From Ornithomonoglobus_A sp045532455 (GTDB lineage: Bacteria > Bacillota > Clostridia > UBA1381), in the NCBI GenBank assembly GCA_045532455.1, contig JAZSFX010000003.1, positions 1-45,288 on the forward strand: 45,288 nt of DNA, in the 5' to 3' direction. The position numbers were made by a program, and so were the translations under genes. The notes below the pieces were generated by a model, which searched no databases, was not told the origin of the DNA, and was given only the letters and a program-made list of their open reading frames with translations. This document shows, in pieces, positions 33,598 to 42,246 of the stretch. Each line of letters begins with the position of its first letter. The stretch's first letter is position 1.

Positions 33598-34779
33598 CTA
33601 TTCAAAACGCAGTGCGTCTATCGGATTTAAGTTTGCGGCATTTTTTGCGGGCAAAAAGCCGAAAATAACGCCAATGCCCACAGATACGCTGAATGCAAGC
33701 ACTATTGCTCCTACCGACGGAACAACCGTAATATCCATAATGCGCCCTATTGCAAAAGCAACTGCAGCGCCCACAAAAATACCGATTATACCGCCAAGAC
33801 CGCTTACTGTGCCTGCCTCTATTACAAACTGCTGCATAATATTTTTCTTTTTTGCGCCAAGAGATTTTCGTATACCAATTTCCTTGGTACGCTCTGTAAC
33901 CGATACGAGCATAATGTTCATAATACCTATTCCGCCGACTAAAAGAGAAATACCCGCAATAAGAACTAAAGCGCCTTTTAGCGTATCCATAATCTTGTTC
34001 ATTTCGTTTAAGATTTCCTGAGTTGCTATAAGGCTATAGTAGTCGCTGCTACCTAAAACCTCCGTAAGCTTTGCTTCAAGAACTGCCTTTGACCTATCCA
34101 TTTTATTTGCGTCCTTCATAGAAACTACATAAGAGCCTATTGTGGAATTACGCACCATTTTAGAGGCTTTTGTATATGGAATATACAAGCACTGGTCAGA
34201 CGAGCCCTCGGAGGAGTCGGCTTGTTCCTCTAAAACACCTACTATTGTGTATGGCTCACCGTTTATTTTTATAATCTCGCCAACCGCTCTGCCTTTTTGA
34301 TAGTATTCGTGCTCATAATATGTACCGATAACACATACCTTTAAAAGCTTATCTATATCCACATACTGCAAAAATCTGCCCTGCTCTGTTACAATGTTAT
34401 CTATTTCGTCGTACGTTTCGTCAACTCCCGTTACGGAGCCAAATGCAGAGTGGGTGCTTTGCGGTGATTTTATGTTTGCGCTTACACTGACCTTTGGTGA
34501 GCAATATGCAAATAACTCAGGGTTGTGGTCGATTAGCTCATACATATCATCAGGCTCAACGTATCTTGTGCTTCCTCTTGAGGTTATGGAAACTGTGATA
34601 TTATTCATACCAAAGCTCTCGAATGCATCTGATACCTGACCCGTTATACCGTCCATTATGCTCACAAGTATAATTACTGCAGCTACACCTATGATAATGC
34701 CAAGCATTGTAAGAATGGACCTGAGCTTATTGGAGAGTATGCTCGACATTGCCATTGCTATTGTTTTTGAAAAATTCAT
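33598..34779 (-). CDS. MacB-like ABC transporter permease
   Basis: 393 residues. One membrane helix near the N-terminus, a large extracytoplasmic MacB-type domain, then three helices near the C-terminus in the FtsX fold: VSVTERTKEIGIRKSLGA is the hallmark before the cytoplasmic loop. In such systems the permease transmits ATPase action to an extracellular partner rather than moving substrate through the membrane. It overlaps the ATPase stop by 4 nt (ATGA). Confidence 0.93.
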   Translation of the reverse strand: MNFSKTIAMAMSSILSNKLRSILTMLGIIIGVAAVIILVSIMDGITGQVSDAFESFGMNNITVSITSRGSTRYVEPDDMYELIDHNPELFAYCSPKVSVSANIKSPQSTHSAFGSVTGVDETYDEIDNIVTEQGRFLQYVDIDKLLKVCVIGTYYEHEYYQKGRAVGEIIKINGEPYTIVGVLEEQADSSEGSSDQCLYIPYTKASKMVRNSTIGSYVVSMKDANKMDRSKAVLEAKLTEVLGSSDYYSLIATQEILNEMNKIMDTLKGALVLIAGISLLVGGIGIMNIMLVSVTERTKEIGIRKSLGAKKKNIMQQFVIEAGTVSGLGGIIGIFVGAAVAFAIGRIMDITVVPSVGAIVLAFSVSVGIGVIFGFLPAKNAANLNPIDALRFE

Positions 34780-35534
34780 AGCTCACTCTCCTCGTTACTT
34801 GCGGCAAGGACGGTTGATTTTATTATTTCGTCTAATAGCGCCTCGCCATCATAAATTATTTTACCGTCGTGTATACGGATTACGCGTTTTGCTCTTGCGG
34901 CAATGGTGTTATCGTGAGTTATTAAGATTATGGTGTTTCCCTGCTTGTTAAGCTCGATTAAGAAATCTATAACCTCTTTGCTTGTTCGGGAGTCGAGCGC
35001 ACCCGTTGGCTCATCGGCAAGAATAACCGACGGAGAGCCTGCGAGTGCCCTTGCTATAGACGCTCTTTGTTGCTGACCGCCCGAAAGCTGAGATGGCTTA
35101 TGATGGTGTTTGTCAGCAATTCCTACACGTTTTAGTGCTTCCATTGCGCGCTCGTTTTGCTCCTGTTCTTTTAAGCCTTTGTATAAAAGCGGTAATTTTA
35201 CGTTATCTAAAATACTAAGCTTAGGCAGGAGGTTGTATTGCTGAAAAATAAAGCCTAAGGTTTGGTTTCGTATTTCGGCTTGCTCGTCGTCGGTGAGGTG
35301 GCTCACATCTGTGCCTTTTAAGAGATATTCGCCGCTTGTGGGAACGTCTAAGCAACCGATGATATTCATACACGTGGATTTTCCGCTTCCCGACTGACCT
35401 ATAATTGCAACAAATTCGTTTTCGTAAATACTAAACGATACTCCGTCAAGTGCACGGACATCGCTATCACCCATTTTATATATCTTATAAATATCCCTGA
35501 ATTCTACCAAAGGCAAAGAATTTAGTGTGCTCAT
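34776..35534 (-). CDS. ABC transporter ATP-binding protein (MacB/LolD type)
   Basis: 252 residues. Walker A GQSGSGKST, Q-loop FIFQQYNLLP, ABC signature LSGGQQQRASIARAL, Walker B VILADEPTGALD and the H-loop ITHDNTI are all intact. MacB-type ATPases pair with FtsX-like permeases and an HlyD-like adaptor, both adjacent. It overlaps the adaptor stop by one base (TAATG). Confidence 0.95.
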   Translation of the reverse strand: MSTLNSLPLVEFRDIYKIYKMGDSDVRALDGVSFSIYENEFVAIIGQSGSGKSTCMNIIGCLDVPTSGEYLLKGTDVSHLTDDEQAEIRNQTLGFIFQQYNLLPKLSILDNVKLPLLYKGLKEQEQNERAMEALKRVGIADKHHHKPSQLSGGQQQRASIARALAGSPSVILADEPTGALDSRTSKEVIDFLIELNKQGNTIILITHDNTIAARAKRVIRIHDGKIIYDGEALLDEIIKSTVLAASNEESEL

Positions 35535-37249
35535 TATCTCATACCTCCGCCTTGCATACCGCCTCTCATATTAGCGCCGCCTTGCATTCCTCCCGGCATA
35601 CCACCGCCCTGCATACCTCCGGGCATACCACCACCAAACATAGCTTGTGGCATTTGCTCGTCAGAGTTCGACGATTTTATCTGCGGAATGTATACAATAT
35701 CTCCCTCTTTTAAGCCCGATTTGATTTCTATAAACTCATTGTTATATACACCTGTTTCGACCTTAACGGACTTAAAGCCCTCGGGCGCCATATCCTTTTC
35801 GTTCTCTTTTTCGCCCTTGACGTAGACGTTGTTGCCGCGGTTAAGTGCCGAAACGGGCACTGCAATTACGTCTGTGGCTTTTGAGGTAATAATTTCCACG
35901 TCAATATTCATACCGGGGAGCAGTGCTTCGTCAAAATCGGTAATAATAATAGTAACAGGGTATGTTGTTACACCGCCCGACGTTGTTCCGTTCACCGAAA
36001 CATTAGAAACAATTCCGTTATAGCGCTTTCCCTCTATTGCGTCGGAGGTTATTACTGCTCTGTGGTCTACCTTTATATTTTTTATGTCCAATTCGTCAAC
36101 GGAGAGTTCGCACTCAAGGCTTGACATATCATATATTATTGCCATTTCGGTTGACATATTTGAGTTATCCAATTTGTCTCCCGCTTTTACATTTTTTGTA
36201 ATAACCGTGCCCGAAATTGGCGCAGTTATGGTATAGTCTTCAAGCTTTTTTTGTGCATTTTCGCGCGACAACTGTGCGGACTTTAAAGATAGCGACGACG
36301 ATGTCAGGTTGTTCGAAACAGATGTACTGTCTATATGTACTAACTTTGTGCCATTAACAACACGTGAGCCTTGCAAAACGTAAACCTCGTCAATCTCGCC
36401 CGAAGCCTCTGCCATAATTGTCTTTTCGGAAAGGTATTCGAAAGTGCCTGCTGAGGCGCACGCGTAAGCGCCAACTGTTGCGGTTGCAGTTTCGGTGTTT
36501 GTGAGTACGCCCGGGTTTTTAACACTGATTTTTACAGTTCTCACAAGCGTGTTACCCTCTGCGGCGTAGCCTGCTTGGTTTACACTTGTTACTGTACCAT
36601 TTAAGGTTTCTCCGTTTGATGAAATTTTTACAAGTGCGCCATCTCCTGTATGTATGTTCTGCGCATCGTAGTCATTAAAGGTAAGTGTTAAAATAAGCGA
36701 GGAGTCGTCATAAATGTCTGCAATTTTTGTGCCTGCATTTACCGAATCACCTTTTTTTACGTACAGTGTTTTTACTACTCCCGTTATGTCGGACTTGACG
36801 GTTAAGTTGTTGTAATCGTCAAGCGCCTTATTGTAGTCCATTTGCGAGCGCTGATACGAAATGTCCGCATTTTCGATTGCATTCTGCGCGTCGGAGGAGT
36901 CTATTTTATATAAAACATCGCCCTCTTTAACAATATCTCCCTGCTCAAAGTCGGCCCGGAGAACGTCGCCCGAAACAAGTGCGGTAATGGAGTATTGGTC
37001 CTTTGGCATAACAACCGCCGAGCCTGTAACAGATGACGTTATGTTTTGTCTTTCGACCGTCGCCTCTGTTGACGTTACTTCCATTTGCGGTCTTTTGTTC
37101 TTTTGAATTCCAACAAAAACAACTGCACCGATTAAAACAAGTATAACTATCAAAAGAATTATCTTTCTCTTTTTTGAAAGAGCCTTTATATTATTGGGTA
37201 TTTTCTTTATTTTATCAGTAGTAATTTTTTTTGACGTTGTTTTGTTCAT
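35534..37249 (-). CDS. HlyD/RND-type adaptor subunit with Gly-Met-rich tail
   Basis: About 571 residues from ATG 37249 (RBS AAAGGA); a TTG at 37276 is the less likely start. A single membrane helix lies near residues 26-48. Biotinyl-lipoyl and beta-barrel segments follow, with the barrel motif VKKGDSVNAGTKIADI. The C-terminus is a Gly/Met/Gln repeat (GGMPGGMQGGG and related, about 35 residues). The protein bridges the permease to the cell exterior. Substrate unknown; lack of two-component or drug-resistance neighbours leaves it open. Confidence 0.9.
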   Translation of the reverse strand: MNKTTSKKITTDKIKKIPNNIKALSKKRKIILLIVILVLIGAVVFVGIQKNKRPQMEVTSTEATVERQNITSSVTGSAVVMPKDQYSITALVSGDVLRADFEQGDIVKEGDVLYKIDSSDAQNAIENADISYQRSQMDYNKALDDYNNLTVKSDITGVVKTLYVKKGDSVNAGTKIADIYDDSSLILTLTFNDYDAQNIHTGDGALVKISSNGETLNGTVTSVNQAGYAAEGNTLVRTVKISVKNPGVLTNTETATATVGAYACASAGTFEYLSEKTIMAEASGEIDEVYVLQGSRVVNGTKLVHIDSTSVSNNLTSSSLSLKSAQLSRENAQKKLEDYTITAPISGTVITKNVKAGDKLDNSNMSTEMAIIYDMSSLECELSVDELDIKNIKVDHRAVITSDAIEGKRYNGIVSNVSVNGTTSGGVTTYPVTIIITDFDEALLPGMNIDVEIITSKATDVIAVPVSALNRGNNVYVKGEKENEKDMAPEGFKSVKVETGVYNNEFIEIKSGLKEGDIVYIPQIKSSNSDEQMPQAMFGGGMPGGMQGGGMPGGMQGGANMRGGMQGGGMR

Positions 37250-37421
37250 TTTTGCGGTCCTTTCCTTTTTTGGCAAAAAAATGCATATTTTTGGTTATAT
37301 ACTATCATTATACATTATAAATATTAAATTAAAATTAAAGTACAATAAATTTTAAATAAATTATTTTTTACAAAAGAGTTACATAAAAATGCCGAACCTT
37401 TGATGCTTAAATTGGTGAGTT

Positions 37422-37491
37422 GTAGGGTGCAGCGTTTACGATGCACCGTTTTTTCGTTTAGTGCAGTTCGTTGGAAACCCCCGAACCCTAC
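37422..37491. repeat. REPIN-like inward pair upstream of the adaptor operon
   Basis: Plus unit 37422-37448 starts GTAGGGTGCAGCG and ends GATGCACCG. The minus unit 37491-37463 starts GTAGGGTTCGGGGG and ends AACGAACTGC. They face inward across a short spacer, in the 395-bp gap between the adaptor and SASP genes, which holds no other gene. The left part of this gap (37277-37400) is very AT-rich and likely contains the adaptor promoter, but no clear -35/-10 pair. Confidence 0.75.
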
Positions 37492-37547
37492 GATTACACC
37501 GTTTCTTTTGCGGATTTTTAATTTAAAAAATTACCAAATCAAAATTT

Positions 37548-37576
37548 GAATATAAAACTAAAAAGCGTACACAATA
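37548..37576 (+). promoter_or_regulatory. Candidate sigma-G promoter of the SASP gene
   Basis: GAATA (37548-37552), 17 nt, CACAATA (37570-37576) matches the forespore sigma-G pattern (GNATR, CATNNTA) with one change. It lies 69 bp before the SASP start. Confidence 0.5.
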
Positions 37577-37644
37577 GGAATGTAGTCGATACAATTCGAC
37601 ACAATTTATATAAATTCTATTCAAATTTTGAGGAGGAAACAATA

Positions 37645-37836
37645 ATGAGTAAGAGCAAAATTTCTGTACCAGAAGCAAAAGCAGCAATGGAAAAGTTCAA
37701 GATGGAAGCTGCAAGCGAAGTAGGCGTTAACCTAAAGCAAGGCTACAATGGCGATTTAACAGCTAAGCAAGCTGGTTCAATCGGCGGTCAAATGGTTAAG
37801 AAAATGATTGAAGATTACGAAAACAAAATTAAATAA
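37645..37836 (+). CDS. Alpha/beta-type small acid-soluble spore protein
   Basis: 63 residues from ATG 37645, with AGGAGG at 37631-37636. The conserved C-terminal motif is GDLTAKQAGSIGGQMVKKM, and the germination protease cleavage region is around SEVGVN. These proteins coat and protect spore DNA against UV and damage and are degraded at germination. It stands alone with its own terminator and a probable sigma-G promoter. An earlier in-frame start at 37546 overlaps that promoter and is rejected. Confidence 0.93.
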   Translation: MSKSKISVPEAKAAMEKFKMEAASEVGVNLKQGYNGDLTAKQAGSIGGQMVKKMIEDYENKIK

Positions 37837-37850
37837 CCTTTAATCTAATA

Positions 37851-37893
37851 AAAAGGAGTTGTAAAAATTTATTTTTACAACTCCTTTTTTTCT
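37851..37893 (+). terminator. Intrinsic terminator of the SASP gene
   Basis: AAAGGAGTTGTAAAAA pairs with TTTTTACAACTCCTTT, followed by a run of T. It begins 15 nt after the SASP stop. Confidence 0.9.
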
Positions 37894-37958
37894 TGCAAAA
37901 AACGCTAAAATATGGTATTATATCTCTTGTATTTTTATTTGTGAAAGGATTTTTTATT

Positions 37959-40463
37959 ATGAGAAAAAAACTGATATCACTTTTAAGCTTCGTTTTAACA
38001 ATTACACTTGTTTTGCCCTCCTTTGCTCAGGCGGCAAGTCTTAGAAACGGTCAATATATTACCTCGCAGGGTGCGTGCGTAATGGATTTTGAAAGCGGCG
38101 AGGTGTTGTATGAGTATAACGGAAACACACCCAGAGTGCCTGCAAGTATGACAAAAATTATGAATATGTACTGCATTTATGAAGCACTTAAAAATGGCGA
38201 AATCACACTCGATACAAAAGTGCCGATAAGTAAAAATGTATATAACAAATCAAGAAACCCCGTCTACCAGAGTATGTTACCTTTGTATTATAACACAACA
38301 TATACGGTAAACGAAATGATGGACATTATTGTGGTCTACTCCGCAAGCGGTGCGGCAGTTGCTATGGCAGAGCTGATTGGCGGCAGTGAGGAGAAGTTTG
38401 TACAAAGAATGAACGCTACTGCCAAGAGAATGGGCATTGACGCGTACTACTACGACAGCTGCGGAATTGCCAACAACAAGGTTTCGCCTATTGCTATGGC
38501 TACTCTTGCAAGAAATATAATAAAAGAGTATCCTGATATTTTAAAGAGAAGTGCAAAAAAATCGGTGAGCTTTCATGGTAATACCTACAAAACAACAAAC
38601 CATCTTTTAGATACATACTACTATGAGGGTGCTGACGGTTTAAAAACAGGTACAACTCCTGCGGCAGGCTACTGCTTTTGTGGAACTGCAACAAGAAACG
38701 GCAACAGAGTAATAAGTGTTACTATGTCCTCGTCGTCTACGGGACAGCGCTTTATAGATACTGCACGTCTTTTGGATTACGGTTTTAGTGTTCTCGAAAC
38801 AAAGTATAACACAATATATTTTACAGATAAAACCACATTTATAAATAACGCAGAAGTTCCCACTTTTGTCTATAACGGCGCGCACACGAAATCGGTTATT
38901 ATTGCGGAGGACTTAAAGGACTACGGATTTGACGTTAAGTGGAACAGTAAAGACAAAAAGCTGACACTTACATACAACAAAAACAAAAAAGTAACTCCTA
39001 TCCCGATGGATTACTACAAGAACAAAAACAACCTAAAAGCATACTCCATTGTGAAGAACAACTCTGTTAAGGTTGCCTTAAACGACGGTGCAAAAGAGCA
39101 CGAAATTACGGATATTTACAACATAAACGGATATATGTGCCTAAGCGTTGACGCGCTTGGTGAGATTTACGATACCAAGTGGAGCGACGATAAAAAGAGG
39201 GCAGACATAACAGTTACACAAAAAGTGCCAAAGCCAATACTTCCCGACGGCAGTGAGTTGACCTCCGAAAGCGCATATATTATGGATTTTGAAACAGGCA
39301 ACACCCTGTACGAATTTGACGCAGACACTCAAAGAGCGTGTGCTTCGATAGCAAAAATGATGTCGGTGTATGTTGTTTTAGACGCGATAAAGAATGGCGA
39401 AACAACTCTCGATACAATCGTTCCAATAAGCGAGAATGTGTATAATCTCTCACGAAACGAGAACTACAAGATGATGGTTAACCTCGAGTATAACGAGGAG
39501 TACACCGTCGACGAAATGCTCGATATGATTGTTATATTCTCGTCTGCCGCGTGCGTAACTGCGGTTGCTGAGCTTCTTTCGGGTAGCGAAAAGGAATTCG
39601 TTGTCCGTATGAACGAAAAGGCAAAGGAAATCGGTATAGGCTCTGTTTTCTACAACGGTACGGGCGTGTGCTTAAACCCCGCGGTTGATAAAGAAAATAT
39701 GATGTCGGCACGCGAAATTGCCAAAATGGCAAAGAAGATGATTGAGGATTATCCCGAGGTTATCGAAAGAACAAAGTGCGCGTCGGTAGAATTCCACGGA
39801 AAAACATACTATAACTTAAACAAGCTGTTCACCGACTTCTACTACGAGGGCGCAGACGGTTTTAAAAACGGTATGACGGAAGCCTCGGGCTATTGTATGT
39901 GTGCAACTGCCTTGGTTAACGGAAAAAGAGTAATAACCGTTACACTACCCTCAAACTCAAACGAGGCGCGTTTTACCGACTCAATAAAAATGTTTGATTA
40001 TGGCTTTAAAACACTTGGTGTTGATACATCAGGTGCACAACAAAAAGACGAGATTAAAGTTGATGAAAGCAAGGAAATTAAAGTTAACATAGATGGAAAT
40101 TACGAAGTTCCGTTCAAGGACCAGAAGCCTGTTTTTGCAAATAACCGAGTGCTTGTACCCGTACGTGTGGTATTGGAAACTCTCGAAAAAAAGGTTAGTT
40201 GGAACGAAAAGACAAAGGAAATAACCGTAAACGATGACTTGGTAAAGGTTGTTTTAAAGGTTAACTCCAAAACAATGGTAAAAGAAACAACAAACCCTAT
40301 TGATAATACCGTAGCAAAAGAAGAAATAACTCTTGATTGTGCACCAACGATTATAAACGGAAGAACAGTTCTTCCAATAAGGGCTGTTGTAGAAGCCTTT
40401 GGTGCGGCAGTTATATGGGAAGAGGATACGCAGACCGTATTGATTGTAGCTGGTGTTTGTTAA
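37959..40463 (+). CDS. Internally duplicated S11 (D-Ala-D-Ala carboxypeptidase-like) protein with copper-amine-oxidase-type domains
   Basis: 834 residues from ATG 37959 (RBS GAAAGG); signal peptide 1-26. Two [S11 domain plus Cu-amine-oxidase-N-like stalk] units lie exactly 400 residues apart. Unit 1 has SMTK (Ser63, Lys66), SAS at 128-130 and KTG at 229-231. Unit 2 has SIAK (463-466), SSA (528-530) and KNG (636-638). Both lack the Asn of the SxN motif, and unit 2 also changes KTG. Unit 1 may keep some activity; unit 2 is probably a binding or structural copy. It would act on peptidoglycan outside the cell. Confidence 0.88.
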   Translation: MRKKLISLLSFVLTITLVLPSFAQAASLRNGQYITSQGACVMDFESGEVLYEYNGNTPRVPASMTKIMNMYCIYEALKNGEITLDTKVPISKNVYNKSRNPVYQSMLPLYYNTTYTVNEMMDIIVVYSASGAAVAMAELIGGSEEKFVQRMNATAKRMGIDAYYYDSCGIANNKVSPIAMATLARNIIKEYPDILKRSAKKSVSFHGNTYKTTNHLLDTYYYEGADGLKTGTTPAAGYCFCGTATRNGNRVISVTMSSSSTGQRFIDTARLLDYGFSVLETKYNTIYFTDKTTFINNAEVPTFVYNGAHTKSVIIAEDLKDYGFDVKWNSKDKKLTLTYNKNKKVTPIPMDYYKNKNNLKAYSIVKNNSVKVALNDGAKEHEITDIYNINGYMCLSVDALGEIYDTKWSDDKKRADITVTQKVPKPILPDGSELTSESAYIMDFETGNTLYEFDADTQRACASIAKMMSVYVVLDAIKNGETTLDTIVPISENVYNLSRNENYKMMVNLEYNEEYTVDEMLDMIVIFSSAACVTAVAELLSGSEKEFVVRMNEKAKEIGIGSVFYNGTGVCLNPAVDKENMMSAREIAKMAKKMIEDYPEVIERTKCASVEFHGKTYYNLNKLFTDFYYEGADGFKNGMTEASGYCMCATALVNGKRVITVTLPSNSNEARFTDSIKMFDYGFKTLGVDTSGAQQKDEIKVDESKEIKVNIDGNYEVPFKDQKPVFANNRVLVPVRVVLETLEKKVSWNEKTKEITVNDDLVKVVLKVNSKTMVKETTNPIDNTVAKEEITLDCAPTIINGRTVLPIRAVVEAFGAAVIWEEDTQTVLIVAGVC

Positions 40464-40471
40464 AAGGCATT

Positions 40472-40502
40472 AAAAAAGGGACACAAAATGTGTCCCTTTT
40501 TA
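40472..40502. terminator. Bidirectional terminator
   Basis: AAAAAAGGGACACA pairs with TGTGTCCCTTTTT around AAA. It lies between the S11 gene and the convergent Nif3-like gene, with A and T tracts on both sides. Confidence 0.9.
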
Positions 40503-40513
40503 AGTGCATTTTA

Positions 40514-41287
40514 TCATAGCCCTACAAATACTTCTTTATTTAATGCTTCTATAACCTTTATATCACAATCCTTTAATATCTCTTTAAAAATATCCACCAC
40601 ACATATTTCCGTTCCGTAATGCCCTGCATCTATTATACAAAGACCGTCTCTTTGCGCGTCAAGTGCCTGATGATATTTTATGTCCCCCGTTACAAACGCG
40701 TCGCAACCTTTTTGGATTGCTCTCTCCGACAATTCAAAGCAACTTCCGCCGCCGAGGGCAACCTTTTTAATTTGCACATTTGCGTCCCCGACAATTCGAA
40801 TTTGTGTGTTTAGCTTTTCTTTTACAAACTCACAGAACGCACCAAAGCTCATACTTTCTTTTAGTGTCCCCACTCTGCCAAGACCTGCACCCTCGAATTT
40901 AGAATCTTCCTCCAAAACCTCTATGTTCCCGAGCTCAAGAAGTTCTGCAAGTCGCCCATTTATACCGTCTTTTGCCTTGTCGATATTTGTGTGCATGCTT
41001 ATAACATTAATATCGTTTTTTATAAGTTCCACCAGCATTTTTCCAAAGTATGAGGTTGTATCTATTTTGTTTATCTTTCCAAATATAAACGGGTGGTGCG
41101 AAAGAATTGTGTTGCATTTGTTTTCTATCGCCTTTTTTATTACCTCCAAAGATACGTCAAGACACACGCAAATTCCGCTTATTTTTGCATCTTCACTTCC
41201 GCAGATGAGTCCGCAGTTGTCCCAATCGTATGCAAGGTCCAACGGTGCAAATTCTTCGATTTTATTTAGTAAGTCCTTTACTTTCAT
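40514..41287 (-). CDS. Nif3-like dinuclear metal centre protein
   Basis: 257 residues, the short form without the inserted PII-like domain. Metal ligands are in TILSHHPFIFG and DAGHYGTE, plus MHTNIDKAKDG. The fold forms a toroidal hexamer; the activity is not settled, though GTP cyclohydrolase-like roles have been proposed. It overlaps trmK by 26 nt and has GGAGGAATTAATTAATG. The trmK-nif3 pairing is common in Firmicutes. Confidence 0.93.
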   Translation of the reverse strand: MKVKDLLNKIEEFAPLDLAYDWDNCGLICGSEDAKISGICVCLDVSLEVIKKAIENKCNTILSHHPFIFGKINKIDTTSYFGKMLVELIKNDINVISMHTNIDKAKDGINGRLAELLELGNIEVLEEDSKFEGAGLGRVGTLKESMSFGAFCEFVKEKLNTQIRIVGDANVQIKKVALGGGSCFELSERAIQKGCDAFVTGDIKYHQALDAQRDGLCIIDAGHYGTEICVVDIFKEILKDCDIKVIEALNKEVFVGL

Positions 41288-41942
41288 TAATTAATTCCTC
41301 CAACAAGCTTTTATACTCATTCAGTTTTTCCGTATCGGGATTTTGCGCTTTTTCTATTCCTGTAATAACCTTAACAAGCTCACGTTTTTTCTTATCAAAC
41401 AGCGCGCTAAAATGTATGTGTTCCTTTAAATATGGCGGAATATGGTAGTGTATTTTCTTTTCAAACGGTTTGCCCTTACCCTTTTTTGCAACAATTATAT
41501 TATAAACCTTAAAGCCCTCGAGGGCAATGTCCTCGTTTATTATTTCAAATCCGTTATTTATAAGAAACTCGCGCACGGTGTGCTGGTCGTTCATAGGTTG
41601 CAGAACAAGGGTTGACATCTGCGCCTTTTTTATATCGTCATTTAAAATGGTGCAGATAAGCTCTCCGCCCATTCCTGCAATTATCACAGTATCTGCCTCG
41701 CCCTCGTCTATCGGTGCAAGACCTCCTCCAATACGCGTTTTAATAAACTCCGTTTTGTTATGCTTTTTTATATTCTCATCTGCAATAAGCACAGGACCTT
41801 TGTTTATGTCGCAGGCAATAACTCTTTTTGCGCGACCCTCATCAATCAACGCAATGGGAACGTAGGCGTGGTCGCAACCGATATCTGCAACAACCTCGGC
41901 GCGTGTGCAATCTACTATGCACCTTAATCTCGGAGTAATCAT
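41262..41942 (-). CDS. trmK: tRNA (adenine(22)-N1)-methyltransferase
   Basis: 226 residues, a class I SAM methyltransferase with VADIGCDHAYVPIALI as motif I and ITPRLRCIVD at the start, then an elongated C-terminal helical part that fits TrmK. It methylates A22 in tRNA. The RBS is AGGAAAGG. The upstream region carries the DnaA-box cluster, so DnaA could affect its expression. Confidence 0.93.
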   Translation of the reverse strand: MITPRLRCIVDCTRAEVVADIGCDHAYVPIALIDEGRAKRVIACDINKGPVLIADENIKKHNKTEFIKTRIGGGLAPIDEGEADTVIIAGMGGELICTILNDDIKKAQMSTLVLQPMNDQHTVREFLINNGFEIINEDIALEGFKVYNIIVAKKGKGKPFEKKIHYHIPPYLKEHIHFSALFDKKKRELVKVITGIEKAQNPDTEKLNEYKSLLEELINESKGLTK

Positions 41943-41960
41943 TTTTGTGCCTTTCCTGAG

Positions 41961-42177
41961 TTTTCCACAGGGTGTGGATAACTCTTAATTTTTCAAATTT
42001 CTCATAATATCGGGCTTTTTGTCGTTTCCTAACAACTTTGCAACAATTCTGTTACAAAAGGGGTGGATAACTTTTCCAAAAATTTTTTGACCTCAAAAAT
42101 GTGGCTTATTTGTGCGGTTTTTGAGGTGTTTTAGACTTTTTCACAACTGTGGATAAATTCGTGGAAAAAGTGGATAA
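41961..42177. promoter_or_regulatory. Cluster of DnaA boxes (candidate oriC or DnaA-binding cluster)
   Basis: In the 304-bp gap between trmK and the DnaD gene, TGTGGATAA occurs exactly at 41973-41981 and 42148-42156. One-mismatch versions lie at 42062-42070 (GGTGGATAA) and 42169-42177 (AGTGGATAA). TTTTCCACA is at 41961-41969 and CGTGGAAAA at 42160-42168. A further AGTTGATAA lies at 42238-42246. The TGTGGATAA boxes share one orientation and the intervening DNA is AT-rich. No other gene is in this gap. Whether it starts replication or only binds DnaA cannot be told here. Confidence 0.65.
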
Positions 42178-42246
42178 CTTTTTTAAAAACCCACACAGTG
42201 CCTGCCTTTTTGACGTGGACAAGTGTTTTTTACAAAAGTTGATAAC

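Noticed and set aside
40680..41294. A 204-codon plus-strand frame opposite the Nif3-like gene
   Set aside because: Shadow of the real gene's codon use; Ser/Pro-rich low-complexity translation with no family match.
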